64,000 nt of DNA from Monarcha castaneiventris obscurior (taxonomy: Eukaryota; Chordata; Aves; Passeriformes; Monarchidae). This document shows, piece after piece, positions 1 through 11,852 of the stretch (position 1 is its first letter; each line of letters starts with the position of its first letter). The stretch lies in the NCBI GenBank assembly GCA_026261815.1, contig JAMPIT010000230.1, positions 1,187,501-1,251,500 of the forward strand, written 5' to 3'. Below the pieces are notes generated by a model. That model searched no databases and was not told the origin of the DNA. It saw only the letters and a list, made by a program, of their open reading frames with translations. The position numbers and the translations under genes are program-made.

Positions 1-41
1 AACTGCCCTCTCACAAACCTGAATTTACTTTGGTACCATGG

Positions 42-83
42 ATCCATCCATCCATCCATCCATCCATCCATCCATCCATCCAT
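42..83. repeat. (ATCC)n microsatellite
   Basis: About ten tandem copies of a tetranucleotide, ATCC or CATC depending on phase, end roughly 30 bp before the first exon in the window. The tract occupies the place where the branch point and upstream part of the acceptor region would be expected. Confidence 0.95.
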
Positions 84-114
84 GATTAACTCCTGGGATT
101 TTTTGCTCCTGCAG

Positions 115-175
115 GTATTCCCTGTCCAATCATCGTTGCCTGGGCCATTGGCAAGCTGTATTACGAAAATGAACA
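115..175 (+). CDS. CRHR2: CRHR2 coding exon, TM4 end to ECL2 start
   Basis: This 61-nt exon sits between the acceptor ctcctgcag and the donor gtaagt. It starts with the last two bases of a codon (GT, so Cys or Gly depending on the previous exon) and ends two bases into a Gln codon. It encodes [19 protein letters not shown] plus the split Q. This is the extracellular half of TM4 and the beginning of extracellular loop 2, including the strongly conserved [13 protein letters not shown] block of CRF receptors. The ENEQ ending is the CRHR2 form; CRHR1 has DNEK. Human CRHR2 is remembered as IPFP at the start, so the IPCP here is a small substitution in TM4. The exon length and phases match the class B GPCR gene layout. 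Confidence 0.96.
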
Positions 176-3100
176 GTAAGTGACATTAATATTTGTGTTT
201 GTGTGGCTCTCTAAACAAATTAGGACATGAATACACATCCAGACCATATCCCAGGGCACATATTCCTGCTTCCACTGGCCGTGCATTTCCTTCTTCCTCG
301 GTTTGAGGAGCAGGTCCTTGCTCAGCCATGCCCCATTCCCTGCTTGTCCTGCCTGGTTTCTTACACATTGGAGTGCTCTTGTTCTCTAAGAAAAATGTCC
401 TTGAAGAGCTGCCAGGTCTGATCAGTTCCTCTGTCCCTAAGGACAGGTTCCCAGGGGGATTTCATCCAATAATTCTTTAAAAAGCTTCAAGTTCCTCTTC
501 TAAAATCCAGGGTTCTGACTTCGCTCCTTGCCAGAGCTGTTGTCCCTTTGTTCTGAGCACTGGGGGAATCGTGTGCTGCTCCCAGGAGGTCAGACCCAGC
601 CAGCTGGACATGGGCAGCAAACATGGACCTGCCTGCAGCTTCCAAGACTGTTTGGGACAGCCCAAAATTCAGGAAAAATGGGAAACTCCTGTTCCTCCAT
701 CTGAGCATCCATTTAAGTTGTCTGGGTTCAAGTCGTGTAGTTCATCGTAGTTCAAGAGCTCAAAATAGCACACAGAAAGAATGTTAAGAAAATGCTTCAA
801 CCAACTTCTTAACTTTTTAATCTTTGTACTTCATAGAGATAATTTTCTGCACCATGAGGTAACTATAATTGGTACTGTGGCAAATATCCTGTCTGGGGTT
901 TACCAGTTCTTTAGCAAAATATGGCAACTCTGAGAAAAAAAAGTACTGTTAAATCTCGGTTTTAAAAAACCCACACGAATTATTAAGAATTATTGCATTA
1001 ATTTCATTGACAAAAAAGAATATTAGTGAGATCTAATGAACAATAGTGATAAACCAGTGGTGGGTTTGGTTATATAAAGAACTATCAGAGAACCCTGTAG
1101 AATATTAAGTAGTGCTACTCAACAGAAATGTGTTCTACATATCTGAGGCTTATCACAACTGTCTTCCTAAATTGTCCTCTTCAATATTCAGGGAGTGTTT
1201 GTTTATCCTTCCAGAGGTAAAAAAAAAGAATAAAAAGTGGTTAAACGGCTTTTATTTCACACAGATGTAGCAGATAATTGTCAGAGTGCACCAAGTAATT
1301 GACAGTGATTTAAGTTTCTCTTTTTGCTTTTAAAGAAATTATTTTATTGCAGAAACAATGGCGTGCGCTGGATTTAAAGTAAGATTTCAGATGATTGGCA
1401 GAACAGTTTGCAATACCTCAGTTAAAGGTCCCAGTTTAGAACAGTTAAGACTCTAAATATGAAATATTGCTAATCAAATGCAGACATTTGTAATGTCTCT
1501 GGCAAATGGCTGTCTCCTCTCGGCCTTACTCACAGGATTTAATCAGAAATATTTAGATTACAATGTAACAGAGCTGGTTTTACAGCCCAGTGAGAGCAAC
1601 ACAGACCTGAAAATGCTGATTTTTTGGTTTTTTCTCCACTACCTGCAAATGGAGCCTGGAGCACCAACTCTGTGGAAAGTCCTGTGCTGCAGAATCTGCC
1701 TTTGGCCACAACCGTGTTTCCTCAGAGTGCGTGGAAGTAAATCCACATTAATTCTTCACCCAGCACAACCTTGGCCTAATACTGGACTTCAGATAATAAA
1801 TTTCAGCATTTTGGTCTTCCAGCTAAGCAACATTTAAATTCCATTTTAAATTTTTGCCCTGGAACCTCATTTGTGCTCTACCAGCTCTGTTCCAAATTCT
1901 TTGCTGACTTTTTCTAGCCCACTAAGTTCTGCCACATGCCTCAGTCTGCTTCTTATTAGTCCCCCTGCTAGAGCAGCCAGCTTCCCAGGAACTCTTTGCT
2001 TCTCTTAGGTCTCTGAGTTTCAGGCAATAAAAAACAGTTCTCCCAAAATACTCTTCCAAATCTTCTCTCAAATGTAGGTCTTGCAAGTTCTGGAGAATTT
2101 TGTTTCCTGCCCTGGCGTATCTTGTAATTATTTTTTCTTCATATCTTTTCAGCTACATAAAAAAAAATAGAATTCAAAAACCCAGTTTCGTTCATTTAAG
2201 GCTGCCCTGGGGATTCTTCTTGGATGATAACTTGGCTGGAGGAAGTACCTTATTCCAAGTCTTGCTCTCATGCCCAAATTTTGAAACATGAGTTGCAAAA
2301 TTATCGATTCACACTAATTTTCAGCCAGGGCACCAGGGAATAGCAGACATCTTTCACATTTCTAAAACATGCAGAGCTCCCTCATTCGTTTGGAACTTGA
2401 AGGATGTAGGAATTGAGCCAAGAAGAGGCAAATAATTGTGAGGTGCTGAGCTGTGTTGTTGATTCCAGCTGCGTCCCTCAGCTCCCCTGTCCACTCAGAG
2501 CATCTTGCAATGGGCAACCAGCTCCTCCTGTTTTAGCAAACAACACATTTTGGAGGGAGGCTTTGAGGGCGTGGTGAGATCCAAAAGGATCCCATCTGAA
2601 CCAGAGCTTTCCTAATCCCAGTTCATTTCCCCTGGACCCGTGAGGTCATGTCTTACAGGCCGCAACCTCTTGGAGGCAACACCTATTGCATCTTGCTGCT
2701 TGTAAAAGTGCAGATCTGCCTCCTTGGTGTCCTTGGCTCAGGAATTGCCCTTGTTTCCGTGTCTCCAGTGGCACTTAATTATCTGTTCCACAAAGCAAAC
2801 ATGGGGAAGGCATAACTTCTGCTGTGTAGACTTGTTGTGTGGTATCCATGACAGGGAAGAAAACTCTAAGACCCTTGGACTCCAACATCTACTTCCTGAG
2901 GGATCTGGAGCTCCAATGATCTAAGCCTTAAGGAATTATGAATGCAAAGCTGTCTTTGCTTGGTGGAATCCTGGATCCAGACCCCGTGGCTGAATCTGTA
3001 ATACTAAATGAGCTGGGCCTGGATTAATTCCTGGGGCTCGGCTTCCAAATAGCATGGAATAATTCATACCCGTATTATTAAACCTTCTTGGCCTCCAAAA

Positions 3101-3610
3101 TCAGGGGAGCTGCAGTTTGTGGACTATTGGGAATGTCCTCTGGCTCCTGCTAGCTCCAGATCTGTTCCCCAGGAATAGTTTTGGGCTTTGTTAGGTTTTG
3201 GCCTGGACCAAAACTACCCCAAGGAAAATGGAATGCTGTGAGTTCAGACCTAAGCCCAGTCTCTCATTTGTTTAGCAGCATAAGAGATTTATTATTCTCA
3301 GTGAAGAGGATGAAGCGAGTGTCAGTGTGGGTTGCTGTGAAATCACAGGGTTGTTTTGTTGTACAGCACAGCAGGGAGAAAAACACTTGGAATTAGTGGA
3401 AGTGGAAATCAAGCCAGCGCTCGGTCACGTGTGCCACGTCCAGGCTCTCTGCTGCCCTGAGGCTGCTTAGTTTATCTGTGATTTCACTTCACCTCAGTCC
3501 ATTTCCCAGTCCATTTTGGGTTGTCCCAGACAGTTTGGAAGGTGATGTTGGAGCAGGAGTTTGGTAGCATCAAATGATGGCTCTGTTCTGTCTGCTGGCT
3601 TTTGTGGCCA

Positions 3611-4219
3611 TGTGTCCCAGTTTGGACAAATTTGGAGGAAAATATCCTCTGATAGAAATCACCCCAACCCCCACCAGGTTCGGGAAAAAAAACTTTTTCC
3701 TCGAAGGAAAGTGAAAGAGATAAAACCTATTTATTAAAAACACACAGGAAAAGGATAATAATGCTAAATAGTAAAACCTCTCGCTATAGAGAGAAAACCT
3801 GGGAAGATTTTCGAGTCCTTCTGTAGGTGTGATCTCTCCTTCTTGGAGCTGGATCGGGGTGGGCCCCCAGCCTCAGTGAAATATTCTCCTGATGTGTTCC
3901 GATGTTGTTGAAACAGTCCAGAAGAGAAGAAGGGAAAAACCAAAGTCTCAAGAAAACAAAGTTCTGTCTCTCTCTCTCCCTGGAGAAAAAGAAGAAAAAA
4001 ACAAAAACAACCTGGCTGAGAGAAGCACCAAGGGTGTTTCCTCCCCCCTTTGCGGCCGCAGCCCGAACAGAGAAAAAAAATCTGTCCTCAAACAAATTGT
4101 TTTGAAAGTTCACTGTTTTTTTCTCTCTCCCCTCAGGCTCAAAATGAAAAGGCACAAAATGAATTTCTGGGCAATAGAGCAGTGATAGGGGATACACATC
4201 ATAGAGTCACCCCAAGACA
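3611..4219 (-). mobile_element. Solo LTR of an endogenous retrovirus (putative)
   Basis: A block of about 609 bp begins TGTGTCCCAGTTTGG and ends CCCCAAGACA, giving the TG...CA ends of an LTR. An AATAAA signal on the minus strand (TTTATT near 3729) lies roughly 120 bp from the low-coordinate end. This fits a U3-R-U5 order reading on the minus strand. The sequence is purine-rich and resembles LTRs I remember from passerine genomes, but I cannot name the family. No internal gag-pol region adjoins it, so it would be a solo LTR. I see no convincing target-site duplication, so the borders are approximate. Confidence 0.5.
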
Positions 4220-4221
4220 TT

Positions 4222-4393
4222 ATGGAATCACTAAGGTTGGACAAGGCCTCACAGAGCCCAGCCACTCACCCAGCACTGCCCGGTCCTCCAGGAACCCATG
4301 GCCCCAAGTGCCACATCTGCGTGGTTTTTGGGCACTTCAGGGATGGTGACTCCACCACTGGAGCCCCCAGTGGTCCCCAGATTCACACAAAGC
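4222..4393 (-). mobile_element. CR1 LINE fragment
   Basis: Reading on the + strand, the segment gives tggaatcactaaggttgga, then a diverged CR1 3' body including ttcagggatggtgactccac. This is the reverse complement of the CR1 3' tail, so the element lies on the minus strand. It abuts the LTR-like block. Confidence 0.7.
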
Positions 4394-4857
4394 CAATGGG
4401 GTGACTCCTTATTCTTTCAGTATTTTATTTAGGCAGCATTTCTGCGCAAATTGAGACTTTAAAGTGACAGCCCTTACTTTGTGCAGTGTGTCCTTGGGCA
4501 CTGCAATGGATAACAGGGGTTTTGGTCTCTTGCACTGAATATTTCTTTGATCCCTTTCTCAGACATCTCCTGCATCCTCCTTGTAGCAGGTTCTCACATT
4601 TCTTGGAAATATTTACGTAGGCAATAGCCAAAACCATAGAGGGATCACAAAGTTCTAATGGGAGGGAAAAGTGGGCTCAGATCTGTGTCCAGCAGCAGGT
4701 GATTTGCAGCAGAAAACTCAATTACTTGCTGATTATATGATTAAACAATGCAGTGAATAAAGGAACACCTCTCTGTAGTGTCCAACATATTACAGTCTAA
4801 AAGAAGTGAATTTACCTTTACAAATTGTTTTCTTATTTGTTTTGGTTTTTTTTACAG

Positions 4858-4930
4858 GTGCTGGTTTGGAAAAGAGCCAGGGAAATATATTGACTACATA
4901 TACCAAGGGCCAGTGATTCTTGTTCTCCTG
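4858..4930 (+). CDS. CRHR2: CRHR2 coding exon, ECL2 to TM5
   Basis: This 73-nt exon has acceptor ttttacag and donor gtgagt. Its first base completes the split Gln codon, and the exon then encodes [24 protein letters not shown], ending in phase 0. The leading Cys is the ECL2 cysteine that forms the conserved disulfide with the top of TM3 in class B receptors. The WFGK motif follows, and GPVILVLL enters TM5. The GKYID stretch differs from remembered human CRHR2 (GDLVD), in a loop that tolerates variation. The exon joins its neighbours without a frame break. Confidence 0.97.
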
Positions 4931-7224
4931 GTGAGTGTTTTTGTGGGTGGGAGGACACTGCCATCTCCTACTGAGAGGAGATTTGATCTGTGATGTTCCA
5001 CATCTGCTTTTATGGAGAATAAGATGCAAACAAGGTCAAACATCTTCAGGTGCTCTCTGAAGTGGCCACAGTAGATAAAACTGCAAGGATTGAAATGAGT
5101 TGGTTTTGGCTGTTTCTTTGGTTTTTGTGCCATTCTTTCCTCCTCCCTCTGCAGTGCTGTTTGCCTTTGTACAAGGTTTTGAGATGTGGGAAGGAAAAAT
5201 GTTCAAAACCAGGAGGTGCAGTACAATATCCACTCACCCACTTGGGGTTCTGGACAGCTACAGCAATTCTGTCACTTGCATTATTTAGAAAAATGTAGTA
5301 ATCATGGTCAGGAATTGCATCTTGGCCAGCCATGCCCATTTTCTGCATCACCATCACTGCTGTGTGTTTGTTTCTAGATTTCCTTTTGTGCAGTTTCCTC
5401 CCCAGTGCTGCCCACGCCTACCAGGCTGTTGATCTGTTTTCCCAACAGTCCGTCCCCTGTGCCAACCAAGAGTAGGCAGAGGGAGAAGGAAGCTCATTCA
5501 GAACCCATTTGGAGCCTTCAGCTGAAGCACAGTGGTGCTTTCCCAGAAAAAAAAACCCAGACTGGGTGTGGAAAGCATTAGTTAGCTATTAGTAAGGACA
5601 AAGCTGAAAAAAACCGATTCTGCTCTTCCAGGCAGATGAACCAACAGAGAATCCCCAGGGCTCAGTGGGTTCCCCTCGTTCAGGGAGCTGAGGTTTGCTG
5701 TCCCTTCGGTCACTCCAGCCCCCATGGGGAAGGTGCAAATGCTCCAGAACCACTGGCAGCTTTCTGAAGGCTGAGGAGCCTTGTGTTCTCACCTTGTCAG
5801 TGCCCTGTTCATGGGATTCAGTGTGACAAAAGTTCCTGTGTTGCCCAGGAAGCCAGTAGCTGATGTGAGTGTGTGCCCTGAGAGCAGGAGAGTTCATTTT
5901 TCTGTTAATTCTTAAGATACAGCAAAAAGATCACCTGAAAAGAGGAAAAAAAGTCCCATAATAGGAGTATATTTTTATGTAAAAATTCTATCCTTTATGT
6001 TCTAAGGAGAGGAATAGCAGTGGGTGTGATACACACAATATAATTTGTGTCACTGAGGGAGCCGTCACAAAATCACAAACAGCCTCACAGTAAATTGAGT
6101 CCCTGATAGAGAGACTCCCTCACAAATAAATCCTATTTAGACAACACAAGGTGGGAGATTTGTGATACTCAGAGCACTTGGGTTTCACATCATTGCCTGG
6201 AAATCTGTGACTGTGAATTTACCATAAGCTCTTTAGTCCACAGGACGTGTAGAATCCTTGGGTAGCATCTCTAACAGATACCATAGTCATAAAAACAGCG
6301 TTTTTCTCCCCAGAACAGCACTTTGAATACTTAAAGACCCCAAAGAGACCCAGAAGATGGAGGTATAGTTGGGGGCTGCCTCTTTCTGTACAGGTCATTA
6401 CATCTGCCTCTGATTTTGGGCAGCCTTGAGACCTCTCTAAACTGGGCCAGTGACTGAAAAGTCCAGACCTGACACTGGGAATTGAAGCTTCCTACCTTGG
6501 CCTGCCTGCACGTGAGCTCTGATGGAAACACTAATGAGATAACAGCAGTAATTGCACCGTGCAATGGAAAGCTGCTGATAACATTCAGAGAAGTAACATA
6601 AGGGCGAGCTCTTCCTCCCCTCACTTCAGGGTTATTCCCCTCAGAAAGCACTGCTGGGGGAGGAAAACACCTCTCTGCAAACAAAACCCAAACAGCAAAT
6701 CTGAAAGCTCCTGTTACAACACACTCCTGATTCCTAAAATCTGCTCCCTGATTTTGTTTTTTTAATTTGCATCGTCAGTTCACTTTTGGAGTGTTTCTAA
6801 TTAAAACACACAACCCTGTGGTGTTTTACAGCCACTTGACTTGCTCATGTTTTGATGATTTTATGTGATTTTGATGAATTTACGTGAATAAATTGAGGTT
6901 TTATGTGATGGCTGGAGCATTACTTGGTGCTGTTGGAGTCAGTGACCCTTCCAGGGGTGCTGTGAGGGGTGCTGGGCTGAGAGCACTGGCGTTTGGCATC
7001 TGCACTCAGGGCAGCACAGCCAAGCATCACTGCCCTCAGATGTGATTCTGTCTCTGCCCTAGCACAGACAGGGACAAAGTGCTGCCTTCCTCTTCCCTCC
7101 AGTGAGCAGTGGTCAGCACAAGTGGAAAACACAGAGTTTTCAAAAGTAGGACAACTCCCTGACCTCTTTCAGTCCCCGCACGTGAGTTGGGTTTGAGCTA
7201 ATGAGGAATTGAAGTGGAGCTGCA

Positions 7225-7542
7225 ACTGTGTTTTGTGGAAGGATGTACAGGACAGGACAAAGTCCTGGTGGGACAAGGGGGAATGGTTTTAAGATGATGG
7301 AGGGTAGAGTAAGATGGGATATTAGAAAGAAATTCTTCCCTGTGAGGGTGGTGAGGCCCTGGCACAGGGTGCCCAGAGAAGCTGTGGCTGCCCCTGGATC
7401 CCTGCAAGTGTCCAAAGCCAGGTTGGACGAGGCTTGGAGCAACCTGGGATAGTGGGAGGTGTCCCTGCCCATGGCAGGGGTGTGGAACAAGATGATCTTG
7501 AAGGTCCCTTCCATCCCAAACCATTCTGTGACAATTCTGTGA
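7225..7542 (+). mobile_element. CR1 LINE 3' fragment
   Basis: The sequence contains the hallmark CR1 3' region: attcttccctgtgagggtgg, tgaggccctggcacagggtg, a cctgggatagtggga segment and the ending ccattctgtgacaattctgt. The terminal ATTCTGTGA-type octamer shows the true 3' end. It is 5'-truncated, as is usual for CR1. Confidence 0.93.
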
Positions 7543-10249
7543 GACAGCTATCCCAGGACTGGAAAAATAGAGACATGAATGTTACAAGAACAAATTAATG
7601 TTATTTCCAAGAGGGGACTAACACTAAAAGCTGAAAGTCTTAAGTACCCCATGAAATTACAGTTCCTGTGCCCCTGGGAGCACTCAGCCTGGGGTGGTTA
7701 AAATTGGCTTCACCCACCTGAGTGAAGAGCCAAGAGCTCAGGGTCCAGCTCAGGTGAGCTTTGGTTACCTCTTGGACACATCTTTGTGTATTCCAGGATC
7801 ATTACACCAACCAGTGGCAGTCTGATTCGAGTGCTAAGTATTTTAGAGGGATAAAAAGTTGCTTCTAAAGATGCAATTCTGTTTAAATATTATTTTTTAA
7901 GGATTTTTTTCTGTCAAAAATGATTTCCACTGGTTTTGATTTCTCGTTTTCTTACACTGAGCTACTGCAGCACAGGACAGTGTAACACCAGGAACCAGTC
8001 ATGCTGAAGCTCTAAGCCTCTCTGGGAAATAAATATTGGCCTAAAAAAAGCCTTTGATCATGGCAGCAGCCCTCAAGTCCATCTTTAGATCACATTATTG
8101 TGTTGTATGTCAGGGATGAAAACTTGGAACGATGCAGTCGAGTTGTTTGATTGATTTTCTGCTCATCTGAAGAAGGAGCTTGGAGATTGACTTGGGCTGA
8201 GAACAGGGAAACAATTGCAGAGACAATTCCAGAAAAGAAGGAAATGGAATATAAGTGCTGATTCTGTATATTGGGCAAGAAACCTGTATTTTTATTGACA
8301 AAAAATCTGAGGGAGAAAATGTAGGTAATCATCCTTTTTTTTTTTGTTTTGTTCCTGAATGGATTTTGGCTTGAACACATCCCACAAGAGATAAAATAAT
8401 TTAGCACATCGGATGCTTTGAAATTTAATTTCTGGTAGCACAGGAAAAACACACTCTCTTAGGTATTTCCTCTTCAAATTAATGCTTTTTTAAATTCTGA
8501 TCTGTTTCCTTGGAGTCACTGAACCAAGTTTTAATCACACACCCCTCTCTGAAGCTAAACAAGGGACAAAGGGTTGGGAAAAAAACAGCAGGGAAGTGAA
8601 TTCCAGCCTGATTTTATTAAAGAAAATACATTTCTTGTGTTCAATTTTAAATGCAAACCTGCCAAAGAATTGGTGAACCACGAAAACACAGCAAGGTCAG
8701 AGGACAGACCTCAGAGAAGGGGCACCAGAGGCAGTTACCTGAGCTGCTTTTTCCCTCTGTGTCAATTCTGCTGTCAATTGACCCCAGCTATGAACTTCTC
8801 TGCAATATTTCTCAGAGCTAAGATTGTATAAATCCATAATTTTTCAAATGGGCAGATCAATTTTTTCCCCCAAAACCTTTCATTCAGCTTTAATGGATTT
8901 TTTTTTTCCCTCTGGCGCTTGAGAACTGAACAGTTTTGCAGCCTCTGGGGTTTTGTGTGTCTGGTTGAAAATAATTCACCACAACCAGTTAGCTGCTGGA
9001 GTGTGTGTGTGTATGAGGTGGGGGAGGATCTGGAGTTCACTTCTGCCTCTGCCGTCCTCAGCTGTTTCATTTTGAATGAGTTAGAGTGCTGCTCAAAGCT
9101 CAGCTTCCCCAGCTATAAAGCCACTTTAATGATTATTTAAAAATTACCTTCCTTTGCTTTGAGATTCCTGGATGACAAGTAGAGGAGTTAAGTGTCCTTA
9201 TTTCAGTGTGGAATTGTGCTCAGGAGAGAAAACCACAGATACCCAAGAGCTTTTCATGATGTGCTGATCATTAAAGCTGGAGCATTTTTGTGGTGGCAAA
9301 ATCAAATCAGTCAAGGTGTGACCACACAAATGGATTTTTACAGCAGCACCCTGTTACCTGGTTTTTCTTTTACTTTCTCAATGATTCCAGACATTTTTTT
9401 GTTTCCTTTCTTCCGGTGGGAGCTGAGATGAGGCTTTGGGGGAGCCAGTGAGTGTAATTCCAGCATTTCTTTTGTGAATGAAAACTCCCAGAGCTCATAA
9501 CTCTCGGCGTAAAGCTGAGATTGTTTGTCGCCCCCGTGGTGTTACCTTTACATCATGTGATTTCCTGTGCTGCATTATTGCCTGATCACTCAGTCCCTGG
9601 ACAGCTCTTTGTAATCAGGCTTGATTTTTGCTGTTCAGAGCAGTTTGATGCCACTAAAAAGCTGTCAGCCTGTTCTTCAATCCCTTTCACAGATCGCTGA
9701 GATCTGTGTGAAACAGCACAGATCTGCTGGTAGCCTCTTTCCTCTGAGAAAGCAGAATAATATATGTGTATATATATACATATATACAAGTATTCCTGCC
9801 CTTTTCCCCTCATATTCCTATGCACAGTGCTCTTCCCTCCAAACCTCCAACAGCCAGATTTCCGTGGGGACCTTTGGAGTTTGGAATCTGCATTCCTTTC
9901 AGAGGATTGTCCACTGGATCTCCCTTGTCCTCATATTGACTCTTCCAGAGGACTTCACAAACCACTTCATTCTTTCCCTTCACACCTCGTTTCTCTTCTT
10001 TACAAAGAATTTGTCCAGCCTGGCTTCAGGTTCTGGGAAGTGTCAGTATCTCAGTGTAGCAGCCCCTGGCTGATGCTCTGGAAGGCCATGACAGGGAGTG
10101 ATTTTCAGTAAATAGCTGAGTTTGTTCAGTTTTTCAAAAACCAAGGCTGTGGAAAGCTAGGTGTTTTTAACAGAGAGTGAGGGTGCTTAAGCTTATTAAC
10201 AAAACCAGCTGATTTATTGACAGAAAGGAAGTTTTCATAAGTGAGAGTT

Positions 10250-10470
10250 ATCTTTCCACTATCCCAGGCTGCTCCAAGCCCCATCCAGCCTGGCCTTGGA
10301 CACTGTCAGGGATCCAGGGGCAGCCACAGCTTCTCTGGGCACCCTGTACCAGGGCCTCACCTCCCTCACAGGGAAGAATTCCTTCCTAATACCCAATCTA
10401 AACTGACTCTGTTTGAAGCCATTTCCCTCTTGGCCTGTCACTGTCTTCACTTCTTGCTCCATTTAAAACA
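10250..10470 (-). mobile_element. CR1 LINE fragment
   Basis: The + strand reads actatcccaggctgctccaa and then gggcaccctgtaccagggcc. This is the reverse complement of the same CR1 3' region found at about 7.3 and 16.8 kb. The terminal octamer is missing, so both ends are truncated. Confidence 0.9.
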
Positions 10471-11676
10471 CCACAGTCCACATTGCTGAAGTTCCTTTCT
10501 TCTGATCTTCCAAAGAAATAAAAGTTTGCTCACTTGCCGTTGTATGTATGGAAGCATCTCACCTGTGGATGTGGCTATAAGCATTTATTTCATTTATGGG
10601 GTTTTTTTGCTGTGAAGCATTCCCTGGCCCTGTGCAAGCATCCTCCTTGCTGATGCAATTGCTTCTCTGAATATTTTCTTCGTTTCTGCTGACTCTCTTC
10701 ACACTTCTGCTTCCACTTCTGCGTTGTTCTGTTCAGAGGCTGAGATTTTATTATTATTATTACTATTGGTATTTTTTTTCCTTTCCCCTTCTCCTTCCTA
10801 TCTGAATGGCTTATGTTTTTCCTCAAACACTGATTAAATTAGTCCTATTGTTTTTTTTTTAAAGTTTCTTTTGCTCTAAAGATGAGCAGTTCCTGCACTG
10901 CTGCAGGTTTGACATCCCCGAGTTCTTCTTGCAAGACTTTTATCACAATTTTTGCTGGCTTGCACTTAGGCTGTGCTGGCTGCCCAGAGCACAGAGATGC
11001 TGCTTTGATTACAGTCCAGCCAGAATTAATCTCCAGTTTTGCCACCATTGCTATTACTGATTTCCTGCTGTTTACATTTTGTAGTTGTGGGGTCAGTAAG
11101 TGCCCAGCAAGGTGTCCAATATCATAGACACTCTATACAGATTTTCTGAAATTTCTACTTCTGTTTGGGAAATGTTCATTCTTCCTAATCACATCTCGTT
11201 GTTCCTGATTGTACATGAAAGTATTTTCCAGCCCTTTGCCCAGAGGACTCATTGTGGTGCCTGTGACCTTTGAAAAGGAAACTTTTGTGATAAAAGGGCC
11301 CATCTGAGGATCAGGTCAGGCCAGCATGGTAGAACAATTAAAAGAAAGCATTAATTAACTGGCAGAGTGCTCATCTGAGGTCAGGATGGCAGCATCCAGA
11401 GCTCCCACTAAAATGACTGCTCTGATCCCAGTTTGGATTACTTAACCCTGAGGTGATTTTACCACGTTGCATAAAAATACAAAGTCTAAATAGAACAATT
11501 TTTACCGTTCCTGGGAGTGAAGAGGAACAAACATTCTGGGAAGCACAGGAGCACAAGCTTTTTGTGAAGCATGAAATAAAAGCCAGCAGAAAATGAGCAA
11601 AATAAAAGCCAGTTGTCCACTGAATTCCCAAAACAGAAAGAGCAGAGCTTAATTACCTCCCTTTAAACTGCTGGGC

Positions 11677-11852
11677 TTGGGGGAAACTGCAGAAAAGCCC
11701 TGAGAGTAAGCATTGCCTCTTTTGTGCACTTTGGCTATTTCATCTTGCTCAGGGAGATAAATTTCCTCTCAAGTGGAGTTTGGTTTTTATGAGAGAAAAA
11801 TTTTATCACCAATATCATTTACTGAAAAGTTTCTTTTGGTTCAGAAGAGTTT
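11677..11852. repeat. 176-bp direct duplication, copy 1
   Basis: This segment (ttgggggaaactgcag ... ggttcagaagagttt) reappears at 14094-14269 in the same orientation, with a constant offset of 2417 bp and no indels. By eye about four of 176 positions differ. The flanks on both sides are unrelated. It is not CR1, and I do not recognise it. Confidence 0.95.

Larger units (their letters stand above)
176..4857 (+). other. CRHR2: CRHR2 intron (4.7 kb)
   Basis: The intron has GT-AG ends (gtaagt at the donor, a T-rich tract then acag at the acceptor). Most of it shows no recognisable feature. The exceptions are the LTR-like element at about 3611-4219 and the CR1 fragment directly after it. Open frames inside it have no exon-like borders or familiar protein sequence. 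Confidence 0.9.

Noticed and set aside
3784..4197. 137-codon minus-strand frame
   Set aside because: It falls within the LTR-like element; the Phe run reflects A-rich sequence and not a viral protein.
9621..10073. 150-codon plus-strand frame
   Set aside because: It spans a TA-rich low-complexity stretch in an intron and has no similarity to known proteins.
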